Shown: piece after piece, positions 17,043 through 25,373 of the stretch
Layout of the letters: each line of letters begins with the position of its first letter
Position numbering within the stretch: position 1 is the stretch's first letter
Assembly (NCBI GenBank): GCA_028277645.1
Contig: JANQFV010000071.1
Coordinates: forward strand, 1 to 39,071
Source of the DNA: Phycisphaerae bacterium
GTDB lineage: Bacteria > Planctomycetota > Phycisphaerae > UBA1845 > Fen-1342
Direction: 5' to 3'
DNA: 39,071 nt
Notes under the pieces: model-generated
Databases searched by the model: none
Told to the model about the DNA's origin: nothing
What the model saw: only the letters and a program-made list of their open reading frames with translations
Translations under genes and position numbers: made by a program

Positions 17043-18637
17043 CAGTGCGCCACCGACTGGCCGAGCAGCGGCGTGAGCTCGGCGAGTTTCTGGTTGAGCG
17101 TCTTGTCGTTGGGGGCTTCCATGTTGAGCCGCAGCAGCGGCTCGGTGTTGGACGAGCGGACGTTGAACCACCAGTCTTCGTAATGGACGCTGATGCCGTC
17201 GAGGTAGTCGATGTCGGCGTCGTGGTACTTGTCGGCGAGCTTCTTGAACGTGCCCTCGGGGTCGTCGTTCTCGAAGTTCTGCTCGCCGCTGGTCGCGTAG
17301 ATGTTGAGCGGCTCGACCAGCGTGCTGAGCGGCTTGGTCGAGCGCGTGAGCGCGTTGACGACCGCGATGAACGCGAGCATACCGCAGTCGCAGAACCAGA
17401 AGTCGCGGAAATAGAAGTGGCCGCTGAGCTCGCCGCCGAAGACGGCGTTGTGATCGGCCATGGTGCGTTTCATGAAGACGTGGCCGACACGTTCGCGGCG
17501 CGGGACCCCGCCGGCTTTTTCGATGGCTTCGGGGACGATGCGGCTGGAGCGCAGGTCGTAGACGATCGTCGCGCCCGGGTTCTCGCGGAGGTAGTCGGCC
17601 GCGAGCAGGGCGGTGATCAGGTCGCAGCGGACGATGTCGGCGTTTTCGTCGACGAACATGCAGCGGTCGGCGTCGCCGTCGAAGCAGGCGCCGAAGTCGG
17701 CGCCGTGTTCGCGAACGGCCTGCTGGAGCTGGGCGAGGTTGTCGGCAACGAGCGGGTTCGGCGGGTGAACGAACTCGCCGTCGTGCTCGAAGTTGAGCGG
17801 GATGATCTGGAGGTTGGGCACGCCGTTGAAAATGATCGGGAACCAGCGGCCGGCCATGCCGTTGGAGGCGTCGATGACGGCTTTGAGGGGGCGCGGCTCG
17901 CGCAGAAACTTGTGGAGGAAGCGGCGGTATTCCTCGGAGAGGTCCATCTGTTGGACCGGCGTGAGCTCGGGGACTTCGTGCCGCGCGATGGCGCGGGCGA
18001 TGCGCTCGATCTCCTTCAGGCCGGTCTCAGAGCCGACGGGCTTGCCCTTGGGGCCGCAGATCTTGAAGCCATTGTATTCGGCCGGGTTGTGGCTGGCAGT
18101 GGTCTGCGTGCCGCCGCAACAAGGCATGTGGTTGGTCGCGAAGTAGATCTGCGGCGTGTCGATCATGCCGATGTCGATCACGGGCGTGCCGACGGAGGCG
18201 GCGCCCTCGATGAACGCGCGGCAGAGTGACGGGCTGTGCTTACGCATGTCGCGGCCGACGATTAGTGTGTTCATGCGGCTATCGCTGCGGTCGTAGCCGG
18301 TGAGCGTCGTGCGGAGGAACTGAGCGGTCGCGTTGCCTACGCGCCAGGCGACTTCCTCGTTCAGCGGGTCGGGCACGGTGGCGCGGACATCGTAGGCTTT
18401 GAAGACTTTGTCGATCATGTCGCGTTTGTCCATGTCTATGGGCGATTGCTGTGATTGGGCGGGCGTGGGCGCGGAAGGCTGGTAGACTGCTTCGCGGCCC
18501 TGTTCGTCGTCGTTGAACTGGCAGCCGGGGCACTTGCGGAAGTTCGCGCGGCGGCGGCCGAGGCAGATGGCATCCGAGATGCGGATGTCCTCCTCGCCGG
18601 GGCAGTAGCGGTAGTCATCTCGGTCGGCAGTGGCCAA
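17042..18637 (-). CDS. phosphomannomutase/phosphoglucomutase with N-terminal zinc ribbon
   Basis: This alpha-D-phosphohexomutase interconverts hexose 1- and 6-phosphates for nucleotide-sugar supply. With the TTG start at 18637 it has 531 residues; GGGAG lies 8 bases before this TTG. The ATG at 18433 would give the usual core length (463 residues) but has no ribosome binding site. Core motifs are the phosphoserine loop TASHNPAEYNG (Ser182), the metal loop DGDADR (320-325), the sugar-binding loop GGELSGH (401-407) and the phosphate-binding RSSNTEPLLRL near the C-terminus. The N-terminal extension holds Cys12, Cys25, Cys36 and Cys39 (YCPG...CLGRRRANFRKCPGC), spaced as a zinc ribbon. It is translationally coupled to the M16-like gene. 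Confidence 0.9.
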   Translation of the reverse strand: MATADRDDYRYCPGEEDIRISDAICLGRRRANFRKCPGCQFNDDEQGREAVYQPSAPTPAQSQQSPIDMDKRDMIDKVFKAYDVRATVPDPLNEEVAWRVGNATAQFLRTTLTGYDRSDSRMNTLIVGRDMRKHSPSLCRAFIEGAASVGTPVIDIGMIDTPQIYFATNHMPCCGGTQTTASHNPAEYNGFKICGPKGKPVGSETGLKEIERIARAIARHEVPELTPVQQMDLSEEYRRFLHKFLREPRPLKAVIDASNGMAGRWFPIIFNGVPNLQIIPLNFEHDGEFVHPPNPLVADNLAQLQQAVREHGADFGACFDGDADRCMFVDENADIVRCDLITALLAADYLRENPGATIVYDLRSSRIVPEAIEKAGGVPRRERVGHVFMKRTMADHNAVFGGELSGHFYFRDFWFCDCGMLAFIAVVNALTRSTKPLSTLVEPLNIYATSGEQNFENDDPEGTFKKLADKYHDADIDYLDGISVHYEDWWFNVRSSNTEPLLRLNMEAPNDKTLNQKLAELTPLLGQSVAH

Positions 18638-18718
18638 GGCGCGTTCTCCCGGTCCGTAGGGCACGATGCTACGTGTGCTCGGAGTATCCCGCAATGCCAC
18701 CCTCGCGGGCGGAGCGGT

Positions 18719-18724
18719 TATGAT
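18719..18724 (+). promoter_or_regulatory. putative -10 element (TATGAT)
   Basis: TATGAT lies 56 bases before the ATG at 18781, in the divergent space between the mutase and the gene of unknown function. No clear -35 was seen. Confidence 0.25.
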
Positions 18725-18780
18725 TGTGCCGCGCACGCGCTGCTGACGGCGAGGCTGCCGGGCGCGGCGTAGTGGTCTGG

Positions 18781-19911
18781 ATGAGCGTGGCGATGCAGTT
18801 TGCTCTGGTACACGAGCTTTGGCATTACGCCGCCGACGAGGGGGCGTTTCTTGCGCGGGCGGCGGGCGAGATCAGCCTGGATGCGCTGGTTGTGCCAGCG
18901 GTGACGCGTCCGGTGCGGCGGTTTCGCCTGGTTCCCGGGGCTGCAACGCCGTTGTTCGTGAGCGAGGGTGGTTGGCATTTTCCACCGACGGCGACGGCGC
19001 ACGGCGAGAGCGGTGTGCGGCCGGTGAAGGCGAAGTGGTTCGGAAGTGCGGATCATTTAAAGCGTCTGCGTGAAGAAGCAGGGCGGCGGGGGCTGAGGTT
19101 CGTGTTGCGCGTGGATGTGCGGGGAATACCGGGGTTGCTGGAGCGCGAACCGCGGCTGGTGCACCGGACAGCGTGGGGGCAGGTGGATAGCCGCATGGGG
19201 GCGTGCGTGCTGAATCCGGAACTGCGGGCGCTGCTGCGTGATACGCTGGCAGACCTGCGGCGATACGAGCCCGCTGAAGTGGAGTTGGTTGGCTGGGAGC
19301 CGGATGTCGCCACGCTGCTCGCGGGTGACTCGTCGTGCGCGTGGAACAGCACGTTGCAGCGTGTGCTGGACACTTGCTTCTGTCCGGCATGCCGTCAGAT
19401 AGCCGAGCAGGCCGATTGGGATGTCGAGCGCCTGGTACGCAAGATTGTCGATGGTATCGCGGGGATCGCTCAATCATACGACAACGCGACGGAGCTCTGT
19501 GCTGCGTTGGACGCATACATTCGCGTACGTCAGGAAGCTGCGGCGGAGTGGTTAAGGCGATTAGCAGAGCGCAAGCCGGCAGGAACGTGTGTGCTGGTGC
19601 GCGAACATCTCGAAGGACGCGAGACGTCGGTCGATTCCGGCGCACCGTGGATGATGCGTTTGCCATCCGAGTTGACGGAGTCGTCCGCATGGTCGGCGGC
19701 GCTGGCGGAGGCGTGCGACGGGGCGGTCGGTGTGTCGTTGCCGGCCTGGCGACCGGCGTTTGACGAGCCGGCGGCGCTGGTGCGGTTTGTACGGGCGGCG
19801 TGTGACGCGGGTGTGCAGCGGTTTGACTTCGAGGGTCTGGACGCCGCGCCGGACGAGGCGGTGATGTGGCTGAAGCAGGCGGTACGATTCGCGCGGCGCG
19901 AAGGGGCATGA
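18781..19911 (+). CDS. protein of unknown function, possibly a TIM-barrel glycosidase-like fold
   Basis: The product has 376 residues and no signal peptide. The pattern is alternating strands and helices: a strand RFVLRVDVRGIPG after a long helix, then VLNPELRALLRDTLADLRRYEPAEVELVGWEP, then CFCPACRQIAEQ (Cys-x-Cys-x2-Cys). These features recall planctomycete TIM-barrel proteins of the hypothetical glycosyl hydrolase kind, where an 'xCFCxxC' segment follows a substrate-side strand, but I cannot assign a family. I used the ATG at 18781; another ATG at 18793 is possible. The next gene starts directly after its stop, so three genes (to 21299) probably form an operon. Confidence 0.6.
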   Translation: MSVAMQFALVHELWHYAADEGAFLARAAGEISLDALVVPAVTRPVRRFRLVPGAATPLFVSEGGWHFPPTATAHGESGVRPVKAKWFGSADHLKRLREEAGRRGLRFVLRVDVRGIPGLLEREPRLVHRTAWGQVDSRMGACVLNPELRALLRDTLADLRRYEPAEVELVGWEPDVATLLAGDSSCAWNSTLQRVLDTCFCPACRQIAEQADWDVERLVRKIVDGIAGIAQSYDNATELCAALDAYIRVRQEAAAEWLRRLAERKPAGTCVLVREHLEGRETSVDSGAPWMMRLPSELTESSAWSAALAEACDGAVGVSLPAWRPAFDEPAALVRFVRAACDAGVQRFDFEGLDAAPDEAVMWLKQAVRFARREGA

Positions 19912-20544
19912 ATGCGAGGCTACGGAGTGACAAACAGCGATTCGCGACGAATGGCCAAATGCGTGTGGTTAGCGTTGCTGCCGGCGGTCTTGGCTGTCGG
20001 CGGCGCATGCGACAGCGGCGGCAACAACGTGACCGCGCCGCCGGAAGAGCCCGATCTTGTGGATGCACCGGCGGTTCGGCCGGAGTACGCGTTCGCCGAG
20101 GGTGTGGAGCAGGAGTATCCGGAAGTCACGAAGTTCCTGCGGCAGTTTCTGGAGACCTGTCTGAAGGGAGATTATTCCGGCTATCGGCGGATGGTGACGC
20201 GGCGGGCGGATCCGGAGAGTCGCGATCGTTTCGAGAAGATCCTGCACGCGATGGAGTCGCTCGAGGTGGTCTCGATCACCAGGACGCGGATACCGGTTTA
20301 CGACGACGAGGTCTTTCTGGTCACGACGCGCGCGACGTTTCAGGCGGGGCATCGGGCGGCGGAGCAACGTGGGCGCGTGCGGCGGATCGCGATCATGGTG
20401 ATGCGCGAAGATGGGGAGTGGCGCATGGGGCTGGCGCCGACGCAATTGCAGCCGGGCGACGAGGATGAAGAAGACGACTGGGTCGAGGAAGAAGTTCCTA
20501 CCACTGGGCCGAGCTATCCATGGGACGAGTCGCCCGACTACTAG
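19912..20544 (+). CDS. lipoprotein of unknown function
   Basis: The product has 210 residues starting at the ATG that directly abuts the previous TGA; AGGGG lies 5 bases upstream. An in-frame ATG at 19951 would give a more usual signal peptide (MAKCVWLALLPAVLAVGGAC), with a lipobox ending in GGAC, so the mature protein is probably lipid-anchored and exported. The mature part has a helix-rich segment (EYPEVTKFLRQFLETCLKGDYSGYRRMV) followed by beta strands. This resembles a SnoaL/NTF2-like cone with no catalytic signature. The tail is acidic (EDEEDDWVEEE). The gene overlaps the next one by 25 bases. The function is unknown. Confidence 0.7.
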   Translation: MRGYGVTNSDSRRMAKCVWLALLPAVLAVGGACDSGGNNVTAPPEEPDLVDAPAVRPEYAFAEGVEQEYPEVTKFLRQFLETCLKGDYSGYRRMVTRRADPESRDRFEKILHAMESLEVVSITRTRIPVYDDEVFLVTTRATFQAGHRAAEQRGRVRRIAIMVMREDGEWRMGLAPTQLQPGDEDEEDDWVEEEVPTTGPSYPWDESPDY

Positions 20545-21299
20545 TGTTGCTGCTGGTGGCGGGGGTCGCAGTCGCGGCCTGCGGGCAGTCGCGGCCTGCG
20601 GGGGACGCCGTTGGATCAGAACTGCCAGCGCAGGTGCGGGTGCTGCTGGACGAGGTCGCAGACTTTACACCCGGGTTTGATACGCTAGCGTTCTATGCCG
20701 TGGTCGAGCATGTTCGCGGGCACGGGGTCGGGACGGGGGCGATAGTGGTTCCAGACTGGCGGGACTTGATGGAGCGGCCGAACGCATTCCGCGGCGTGCC
20801 GGTGACGGTGGAGGGCACCGTCGGGCGGAACAAGGACCCGTATACTGTGCCCGGGCGGCCTGAATTGGGGGTGCTGTCGCAACTCGAACTGTACCGGGTC
20901 GGCGTGCCGGTGGCGTGTACGGTGATTGTGACGAATGACGTACGCGACATACCGGTCGGCGCGGTTGTGCGGATCACGGGGTGCTTCGTTCAGATGCGCA
21001 CGTATCGCGACGCGAACGAGCGTGAGCACTATGGTGCGGTGCTGGTGGCGGCCGGGCCGGATGTCATTACGCAGGCTCCACCGCGGGCAGCGGTTGAGCA
21101 GCGTTGGTGGTGGCTCTTTGGTGCATTCGGACTGGGATTATTGGTTGCGGTCGTGATACTGCGGCGTGGCGGGAAACCTGCGAGGCGCGATTTGCGGACC
21201 TTGCGCGCGAGCCGGCCGGCGCCAGAGAATCTGGCGGACGATCTGCAGAGTTGGGCCGAATCTGATGACAAAGCTGGCGAGCGGCCGCCGGAGGGCTAA
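20520..21299 (+). CDS. membrane-anchored exported protein, possible OB-fold, function unknown
   Basis: The product has 259 residues. The N-terminus MGRVARLLVLLLVAGVAVAACG is a lipoprotein-type signal with lipobox VAAC. The periplasmic part contains VPDWRDLMERPNAFRGVPVTVEGTV followed by strands ending VVRITGCFVQMRTY; this recalls small OB-fold domains that measure cost of exposure to metal or nucleic acid, but the match is only to the shape. A transmembrane helix (WWWLFGAFGLGLLVAVVIL, about 198-216) precedes a charged cytoplasmic tail. Overlap with the upstream lipoprotein gene suggests coupled translation and perhaps a joint envelope role. Confidence 0.65.
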   Translation: MGRVARLLVLLLVAGVAVAACGQSRPAGDAVGSELPAQVRVLLDEVADFTPGFDTLAFYAVVEHVRGHGVGTGAIVVPDWRDLMERPNAFRGVPVTVEGTVGRNKDPYTVPGRPELGVLSQLELYRVGVPVACTVIVTNDVRDIPVGAVVRITGCFVQMRTYRDANEREHYGAVLVAAGPDVITQAPPRAAVEQRWWWLFGAFGLGLLVAVVILRRGGKPARRDLRTLRASRPAPENLADDLQSWAESDDKAGERPPEG

Positions 21300-21357
21300 T
21301 GCGCGCGATTCGCCAAAGTATCGTGTTTGATGGTTCGAGTCTTGTTGCTTCAGCAGC

Positions 21358-21397
21358 GCTCGACCCTCCCCCGGCCCCTCTCTGCCAGGGCGGGGGT
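21358..21397. repeat. degenerate GC-rich hairpin repeat immediately before a start codon
   Basis: GCTCGACCCTCCCCCGGCCC followed by an imperfect CCCTCTCTGCCAGGGCGGGG stem is a copy of the family seen at 29401. Here it lies upstream of a gene, and its GGGGG end is about 9 bases from the ATG at 21403. Confidence 0.6.
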
Positions 21398-21402
21398 AAG
21401 AG

Positions 21403-22497
21403 ATGATAATCGACGTCCACTGCCATTACTCGCTGAGTCGCCAGCAGGCGTTCGTTGCGGAACGATTCAGCTTCGAGCAGCCGGTCCACGACGAATCGAA
21501 TGGTCGTTTGCCAACCGCGTACGACGCGTGTCTGTCGGACCGCGTATTTGCGCGACTGTCATGGCGGATCGCGCGCTGGTGGCTCGGGTATCCGCTACCG
21601 GGCGAGGAGATGGATCGACGACTGGCCGAAGACTACGCCGAGCATCTTCTGACGCCAGGAGTGATCGATCGGCACGTGCTGCTGGCGTTCGACGCGGCTC
21701 ATGCTGACGATGGCACGATTCCCGAATTGCCGGGGTCCGGGGCGCGCTTTGGTTCGGATATGTACGTGTCGAACAGCTTCGTGCGTGATCTGTGTCGCAG
21801 GCATCCGCAGCGGTTTCTATTCGGTGCGTCGGTGCATCCATATCGGGCGAACGCGGAGGAGCTGATCGCAGAGGTCCACGCCGGCGGCGCGTGCCTGCTG
21901 AAGTGGATGCCGCTGCACCACAACATTGACGTCACCGATGAGCGTACGATCGACGCCTTGCGTGCGTGCGCGGACGTCGGGCTGCCGGTGCTCGTGCACT
22001 ACAACGAGGAGTTCACGTTGACCTCGCAGTGTCCGCAGTTTCGGGCCGTTGGACCGCTGTTGCGAACATTGCGCAAGCTGAGGCGGCAGGGCGATATGCC
22101 GACCGTGATCGTCGCGCACGTCGCAACGCCGGTGTGGCCGTGGGGCGCGCGACGACCGCACAACGAACTGATCGCGGCGCTGCTGGGCGAGTTTGCGGAT
22201 GCGCCGCTGTATGCAGACATCTCGGCGTTGACGAGCTGGGCCAAGGTGCCTTATCTGCGCCGACTGGCGCGGCGGCAGGAGCTGCACGCGAAGCTGCTGT
22301 TCGGGACGGATTTCCCGGTGCCGGTGGGGCTGGGCCGGTTGCGCGGCGAGCTCGGGCGGGAATACCACGAGATCGGAGCGCTGCGTTCGTGGCCCGAGCA
22401 GGTAGCGGCGATCTGTCGGCGATTGGGTTTCAGTGATGTCGTATTTCGACGCGCGGCGGAGTTGTTGCCGAATGTGGGGTACTTCACGGCGGCTTGA
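21403..22497 (+). CDS. metal-dependent hydrolase of the amidohydrolase 2 (ACMSD-like) family
   Basis: The product has 364 residues and a TIM-barrel hydrolase/decarboxylase layout. DVHCHYS gives the H-x-H metal pair (His6, His8) on strand 1. CLLKWMPLHHN, VLVHYNEEF, VIVAHVATPVWP and LLFGTDFPVPVG carry the later barrel ligands, with the Asp of GTDFP as the usual strand 8 residue. No signal peptide is present. The ribosome binding site seems to be provided by the GGGGG end of a dispersed repeat just upstream. The gene is followed 62 bases later by a PLP enzyme gene on the same strand. The substrate is unknown. Confidence 0.85.
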   Translation: MIIDVHCHYSLSRQQAFVAERFSFEQPVHDESNGRLPTAYDACLSDRVFARLSWRIARWWLGYPLPGEEMDRRLAEDYAEHLLTPGVIDRHVLLAFDAAHADDGTIPELPGSGARFGSDMYVSNSFVRDLCRRHPQRFLFGASVHPYRANAEELIAEVHAGGACLLKWMPLHHNIDVTDERTIDALRACADVGLPVLVHYNEEFTLTSQCPQFRAVGPLLRTLRKLRRQGDMPTVIVAHVATPVWPWGARRPHNELIAALLGEFADAPLYADISALTSWAKVPYLRRLARRQELHAKLLFGTDFPVPVGLGRLRGELGREYHEIGALRSWPEQVAAICRRLGFSDVVFRRAAELLPNVGYFTAA

Positions 22498-22559
22498 CCG
22501 GCCCTGGGGTTGCGGTGAGGCTTACGTGGTCTGGTGTCCCGTAGTTGGAAGGGTGTGCT

Positions 22560-23741
22560 GTGAGCTTGAATGACGGGCAGCGTGATCTGCTGGGCGAAGG
22601 TGGTTTCGAGACGCTGTGCGCGCATTACGCCGAACATCGGCTGATGCACGGTGGTGCGGTTGCACCGCCGTTGTATCAGACGTCGACGTTTGTGTTTCCC
22701 GACGCGGAGGCGTTCGAGCGTCGTGACTTGCCGCAAAATCCGTATTTCCAGTATTCGCGCAAGGCGAATCCGACCACGCGGACGCTGGAGGCGAAGCTCG
22801 CGAAGCTGGAGCGGGGCAACTGGGCGCGGGCGTTTTCGTCGGGGATGGGCGCGATCACTTGTGCGATTAACGCACTGACGGAAGCCGGCACGCACGTCGT
22901 GGCCGTTGCGAACGCGTATCACCCGACGCGGAGGTACCTGGAGGAGTATCTCAAGCGCTTCAATATCAGCGTGACGTTTGTGAGCGGCACGCGCACCGAG
23001 GACTTCATCGCGGCGATGCGCGACGACACGCGCGTGCTGTACCTGGAGAGCCCGACGACGGGATACTTCGAAGTGCTCGACGTGCCGGGGTTGTCGGCGG
23101 CGGCACGCGAGCGTGGCGTTCGCACGGTGTTCGACAATTCGTGGGCGAGCCCGTACTTCCAGCAACCGCTGGAACACGGCTGCGATATCGTCGTTCACAG
23201 CGCGACGAAGTACATCAGCGGGCACAGCGACGTCGTGGCGGGCATGGTCGTCGGGCGTGACGCGGAGTTGGGTGAGCGGATCGCACGCGAGGGTGAGCTG
23301 CTCGGGGCGTCGATCGATCCGTTCGCCGCGTGGCTGCTGCTGCGCGGCATACGTACGTTGAGCGTACGGATGGAGCGGCACCAGGAGAACGGCTTGGCCG
23401 TGGCGCGGCTGCTGGCGGAAGACGAGCGCGTGGCAGTCGTGCATCATCCGGGGCTGGACGGGGTCGAACAGCATGAACTCGCGGCGCGGCAGATGAGTGG
23501 TTACGCCAGTCTGTTCAGCTTCGCGTTGAAGGATCAGTCGCGCGAGGCGACGCATCGCTTCCTGGACCGGCTGAAGCTGTTCGGTATCGGCGTGAGCTGG
23601 GGCGGGTTTGAGAGTCTCGCGATCGGCGGGCTGCTGTTCAATCGCGATGATACGCGCGGCCAATGGCTGATTCGGCTGAGCGTCGGACTCGAAACGCGGG
23701 ATGACTTGGTGGCAGACGTGCGGCAGGCACTGGAGGGCTAG
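22560..23741 (+). CDS. Cys/Met metabolism PLP-dependent enzyme (cystathionine gamma-synthase/lyase family)
   Basis: The product has 393 residues from the GTG at 22560, chosen because GGAAGGG ends 6 bases upstream; a TTG at 22545 lies before that site. This fold-type I PLP enzyme acts in transsulfuration or in gamma-elimination of sulfur amino acids. Lys217 in VVHSATKYISGHSDV binds PLP and Asp192 (FDNSWASP) pairs with the pyridine nitrogen. YSRKANPTTRTLE is the family's YxRxxNPT block, which binds phosphate across the dimer. FSSGMGAI holds another phosphate contact. Synthase, beta-lyase and gamma-lyase cannot be separated by eye. The adenylosuccinate lyase gene starts 6 bases after the stop, so the two are likely co-transcribed. 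Confidence 0.88.
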   Translation: MSLNDGQRDLLGEGGFETLCAHYAEHRLMHGGAVAPPLYQTSTFVFPDAEAFERRDLPQNPYFQYSRKANPTTRTLEAKLAKLERGNWARAFSSGMGAITCAINALTEAGTHVVAVANAYHPTRRYLEEYLKRFNISVTFVSGTRTEDFIAAMRDDTRVLYLESPTTGYFEVLDVPGLSAAARERGVRTVFDNSWASPYFQQPLEHGCDIVVHSATKYISGHSDVVAGMVVGRDAELGERIAREGELLGASIDPFAAWLLLRGIRTLSVRMERHQENGLAVARLLAEDERVAVVHHPGLDGVEQHELAARQMSGYASLFSFALKDQSREATHRFLDRLKLFGIGVSWGGFESLAIGGLLFNRDDTRGQWLIRLSVGLETRDDLVADVRQALEG

Positions 23742-23747
23742 CGGACG

Positions 23748-25199
23748 ATGGCGCGCAGGAAGCGAACGCAGGCCGACGGCACAACGACATTCGAACATCC
23801 GCTGACGTCGCGCTACGCGTCGGCGGAAATGCTCGCGATCTGGAGCCCGGCGGCGCGCTACGGCACGTGGCGACGAATCTGGCTGGCACTGGCGGAGGCG
23901 CAGCGCGAACTGGAATTGCCGATCAAGCAAACTCAGATCGCTGCCATGAAACGCGCGCTGGACGACATCGACTTCGACGCAGTCGCGCGCTACGAGCGAG
24001 AGACGCGCCACGACGTGATGGCGCACATTCATGCGTTCGGTGATGCGGCGCCGGCGGCACGCGGAGTGATCCACCTGGGGGCGACCAGCATGGACGTCGT
24101 CGATAACGCCGACCTTGTGTTGATGCGGCGAGCACTGGCGTTGCTCAAGGAGCGGCTGCTGGACGTTGTGGCGGCGTTGGCGGAATTCTGCGAGCAATAC
24201 GCGGATTTGCCGACGCTGGGCTTCACGCATTTGCAGCCGGCACAGCTCACGACGGTGGGCAAGCGGGCGTGTTTGTGGCTGGCGGATCTGGTCAGCGTCG
24301 TCGAGCAGGTGGAGCGCGTACACGACGGGCTCAAGTGTCGCGGGCTGCGCGGTGCGACCGGAACGCAGGCGTCGTTCCTGCAACTGCTGGGCAGCGCGGC
24401 GAAAGTGCGGCGACTAGAGAAGATCTTCACGGAGAAACTGGGCTTCGATGCGTGCTATCCGGTGTGCGGGCAGACGTACTCGCGGCTCGTGGATATTGAC
24501 GCCCTCGGTGTGCTGGCTGGCTTCGCGGCGGCGACACAGAAGATCTGCAACGACATTCGGTTGCTATCGATGCTGAAAGAGATCGACGAGCCGTTCGGCG
24601 GCAAGCAGGTCGGCAGCTCGGCGATGCCGTACAAGCGGAACCCGATGCGGAGTGAGCGTGCGACGGGACTTGCTCGGTATTTGATCAGCCTATCGACGTC
24701 GCCGGCGATGACGCTCGGGGCGCAGATGTTCGAACGTACGCTGGATGATTCGAGTAATAAGCGGCTGGTGGTGCCGGAGGCGTTTCTGACGGCGGATGCG
24801 CTGGCGGTGCTGCTGCACAACGTGCTCGGCGGATTGGTTGTCTATCCGGCGCAGATCGCGGCCCGTGTCAACGCAGAGTTGCCGTTCATTGCGACCGAGG
24901 AGATTCTGGTGCAAGCCACGGCTGCTGGCGGCGATCGGCAGATGCTGCACGAGAAGCTGCGGCAACATAGTCAGGCGGCCGGCGCGCGGGTCAAGCAGGA
25001 TGGCGCGGCGAATGACCTCGTGGAGCGCTTGCGCGCCGACGCTGCGTTCGCGGGCGTGAATTGGAGAAAGACGCTCGATGCGCGGCAGTATGTTGGCCTC
25101 GCACCACAGCAGACGCGGGAATACCTGCGGAAATGCGTGCGGCCGATGTTGGCGAAGCGAAAGGCCGGTGCGCGTCGGCCGCCGGAATTGCACGTGTGA
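23748..25199 (+). CDS. purB: adenylosuccinate lyase
   Basis: This 483-residue cytoplasmic enzyme of purine synthesis releases fumarate from SAICAR and from adenylosuccinate. Fumarase/aspartase superfamily signatures are in place: RETRHDVMAHIHAFG (conserved region 1), HLGATSMDVVDNADL, GFTHLQPAQLTTVGKR with the catalytic-base-side His, and the signature loop GSSAMPYKRNPMRSE. TLDDSSNKR follows in the third conserved region, and the C-terminal domain has the usual helical tail. The N-terminal lysine-rich start (MARRKRTQAD) is a little longer than in the shortest family members. It converges on a leftward gene whose stop is 13 bases away. Confidence 0.94.
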   Translation: MARRKRTQADGTTTFEHPLTSRYASAEMLAIWSPAARYGTWRRIWLALAEAQRELELPIKQTQIAAMKRALDDIDFDAVARYERETRHDVMAHIHAFGDAAPAARGVIHLGATSMDVVDNADLVLMRRALALLKERLLDVVAALAEFCEQYADLPTLGFTHLQPAQLTTVGKRACLWLADLVSVVEQVERVHDGLKCRGLRGATGTQASFLQLLGSAAKVRRLEKIFTEKLGFDACYPVCGQTYSRLVDIDALGVLAGFAAATQKICNDIRLLSMLKEIDEPFGGKQVGSSAMPYKRNPMRSERATGLARYLISLSTSPAMTLGAQMFERTLDDSSNKRLVVPEAFLTADALAVLLHNVLGGLVVYPAQIAARVNAELPFIATEEILVQATAAGGDRQMLHEKLRQHSQAAGARVKQDGAANDLVERLRADAAFAGVNWRKTLDARQYVGLAPQQTREYLRKCVRPMLAKRKAGARRPPELHV

Positions 25200-25212
25200 C
25201 ACGGCGTCTGCT

Positions 25213-25371
25213 TCAGAACAGCGGGTAGATGAACGGGGCCAGGGGGCTTGAGCTGGCGAAGAGGATCAGGCCGCCGATGATGAGCAGGATGACCACGAGA
25301 GGGATCATCCACCACTTCTTCTCGTGGGCGATGAAGGCGAAGAACTCTTTGATCAGCGACTGCTTGGCCAT
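25213..25371 (-). CDS. small membrane protein of the DUF5989 type
   Basis: The product is 52 residues: MAKQSLIKEFFAFIAHEKK, then one hydrophobic helix (about 20-40, WWMIPLVVILLIIGGLILF) and an ending SPLAPFIYPLF. The length, the amphipathic 'EFxxFxxxxKKWWxxPxxxxLLxxGxLxxF' pattern and the closing APFIYxLF are those of DUF5989 proteins, which I know as companions of carbamoyltransferases in glycan gene sets. Its ATG lies 2 bases after the carbamoyltransferase stop (TGACAATG), so it is the last gene of that operon. It may hold the enzyme at the membrane; that is inference. Confidence 0.85.
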   Translation of the reverse strand: MAKQSLIKEFFAFIAHEKKWWMIPLVVILLIIGGLILFASSSPLAPFIYPLF

Positions 25372-25373
25372 TG

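Noticed and set aside
22251..24383. 710-codon leftward frame across the amidohydrolase, PLP enzyme and lyase
   Set aside because: Arg/Gln/His-rich antisense translation over three recognised genes.
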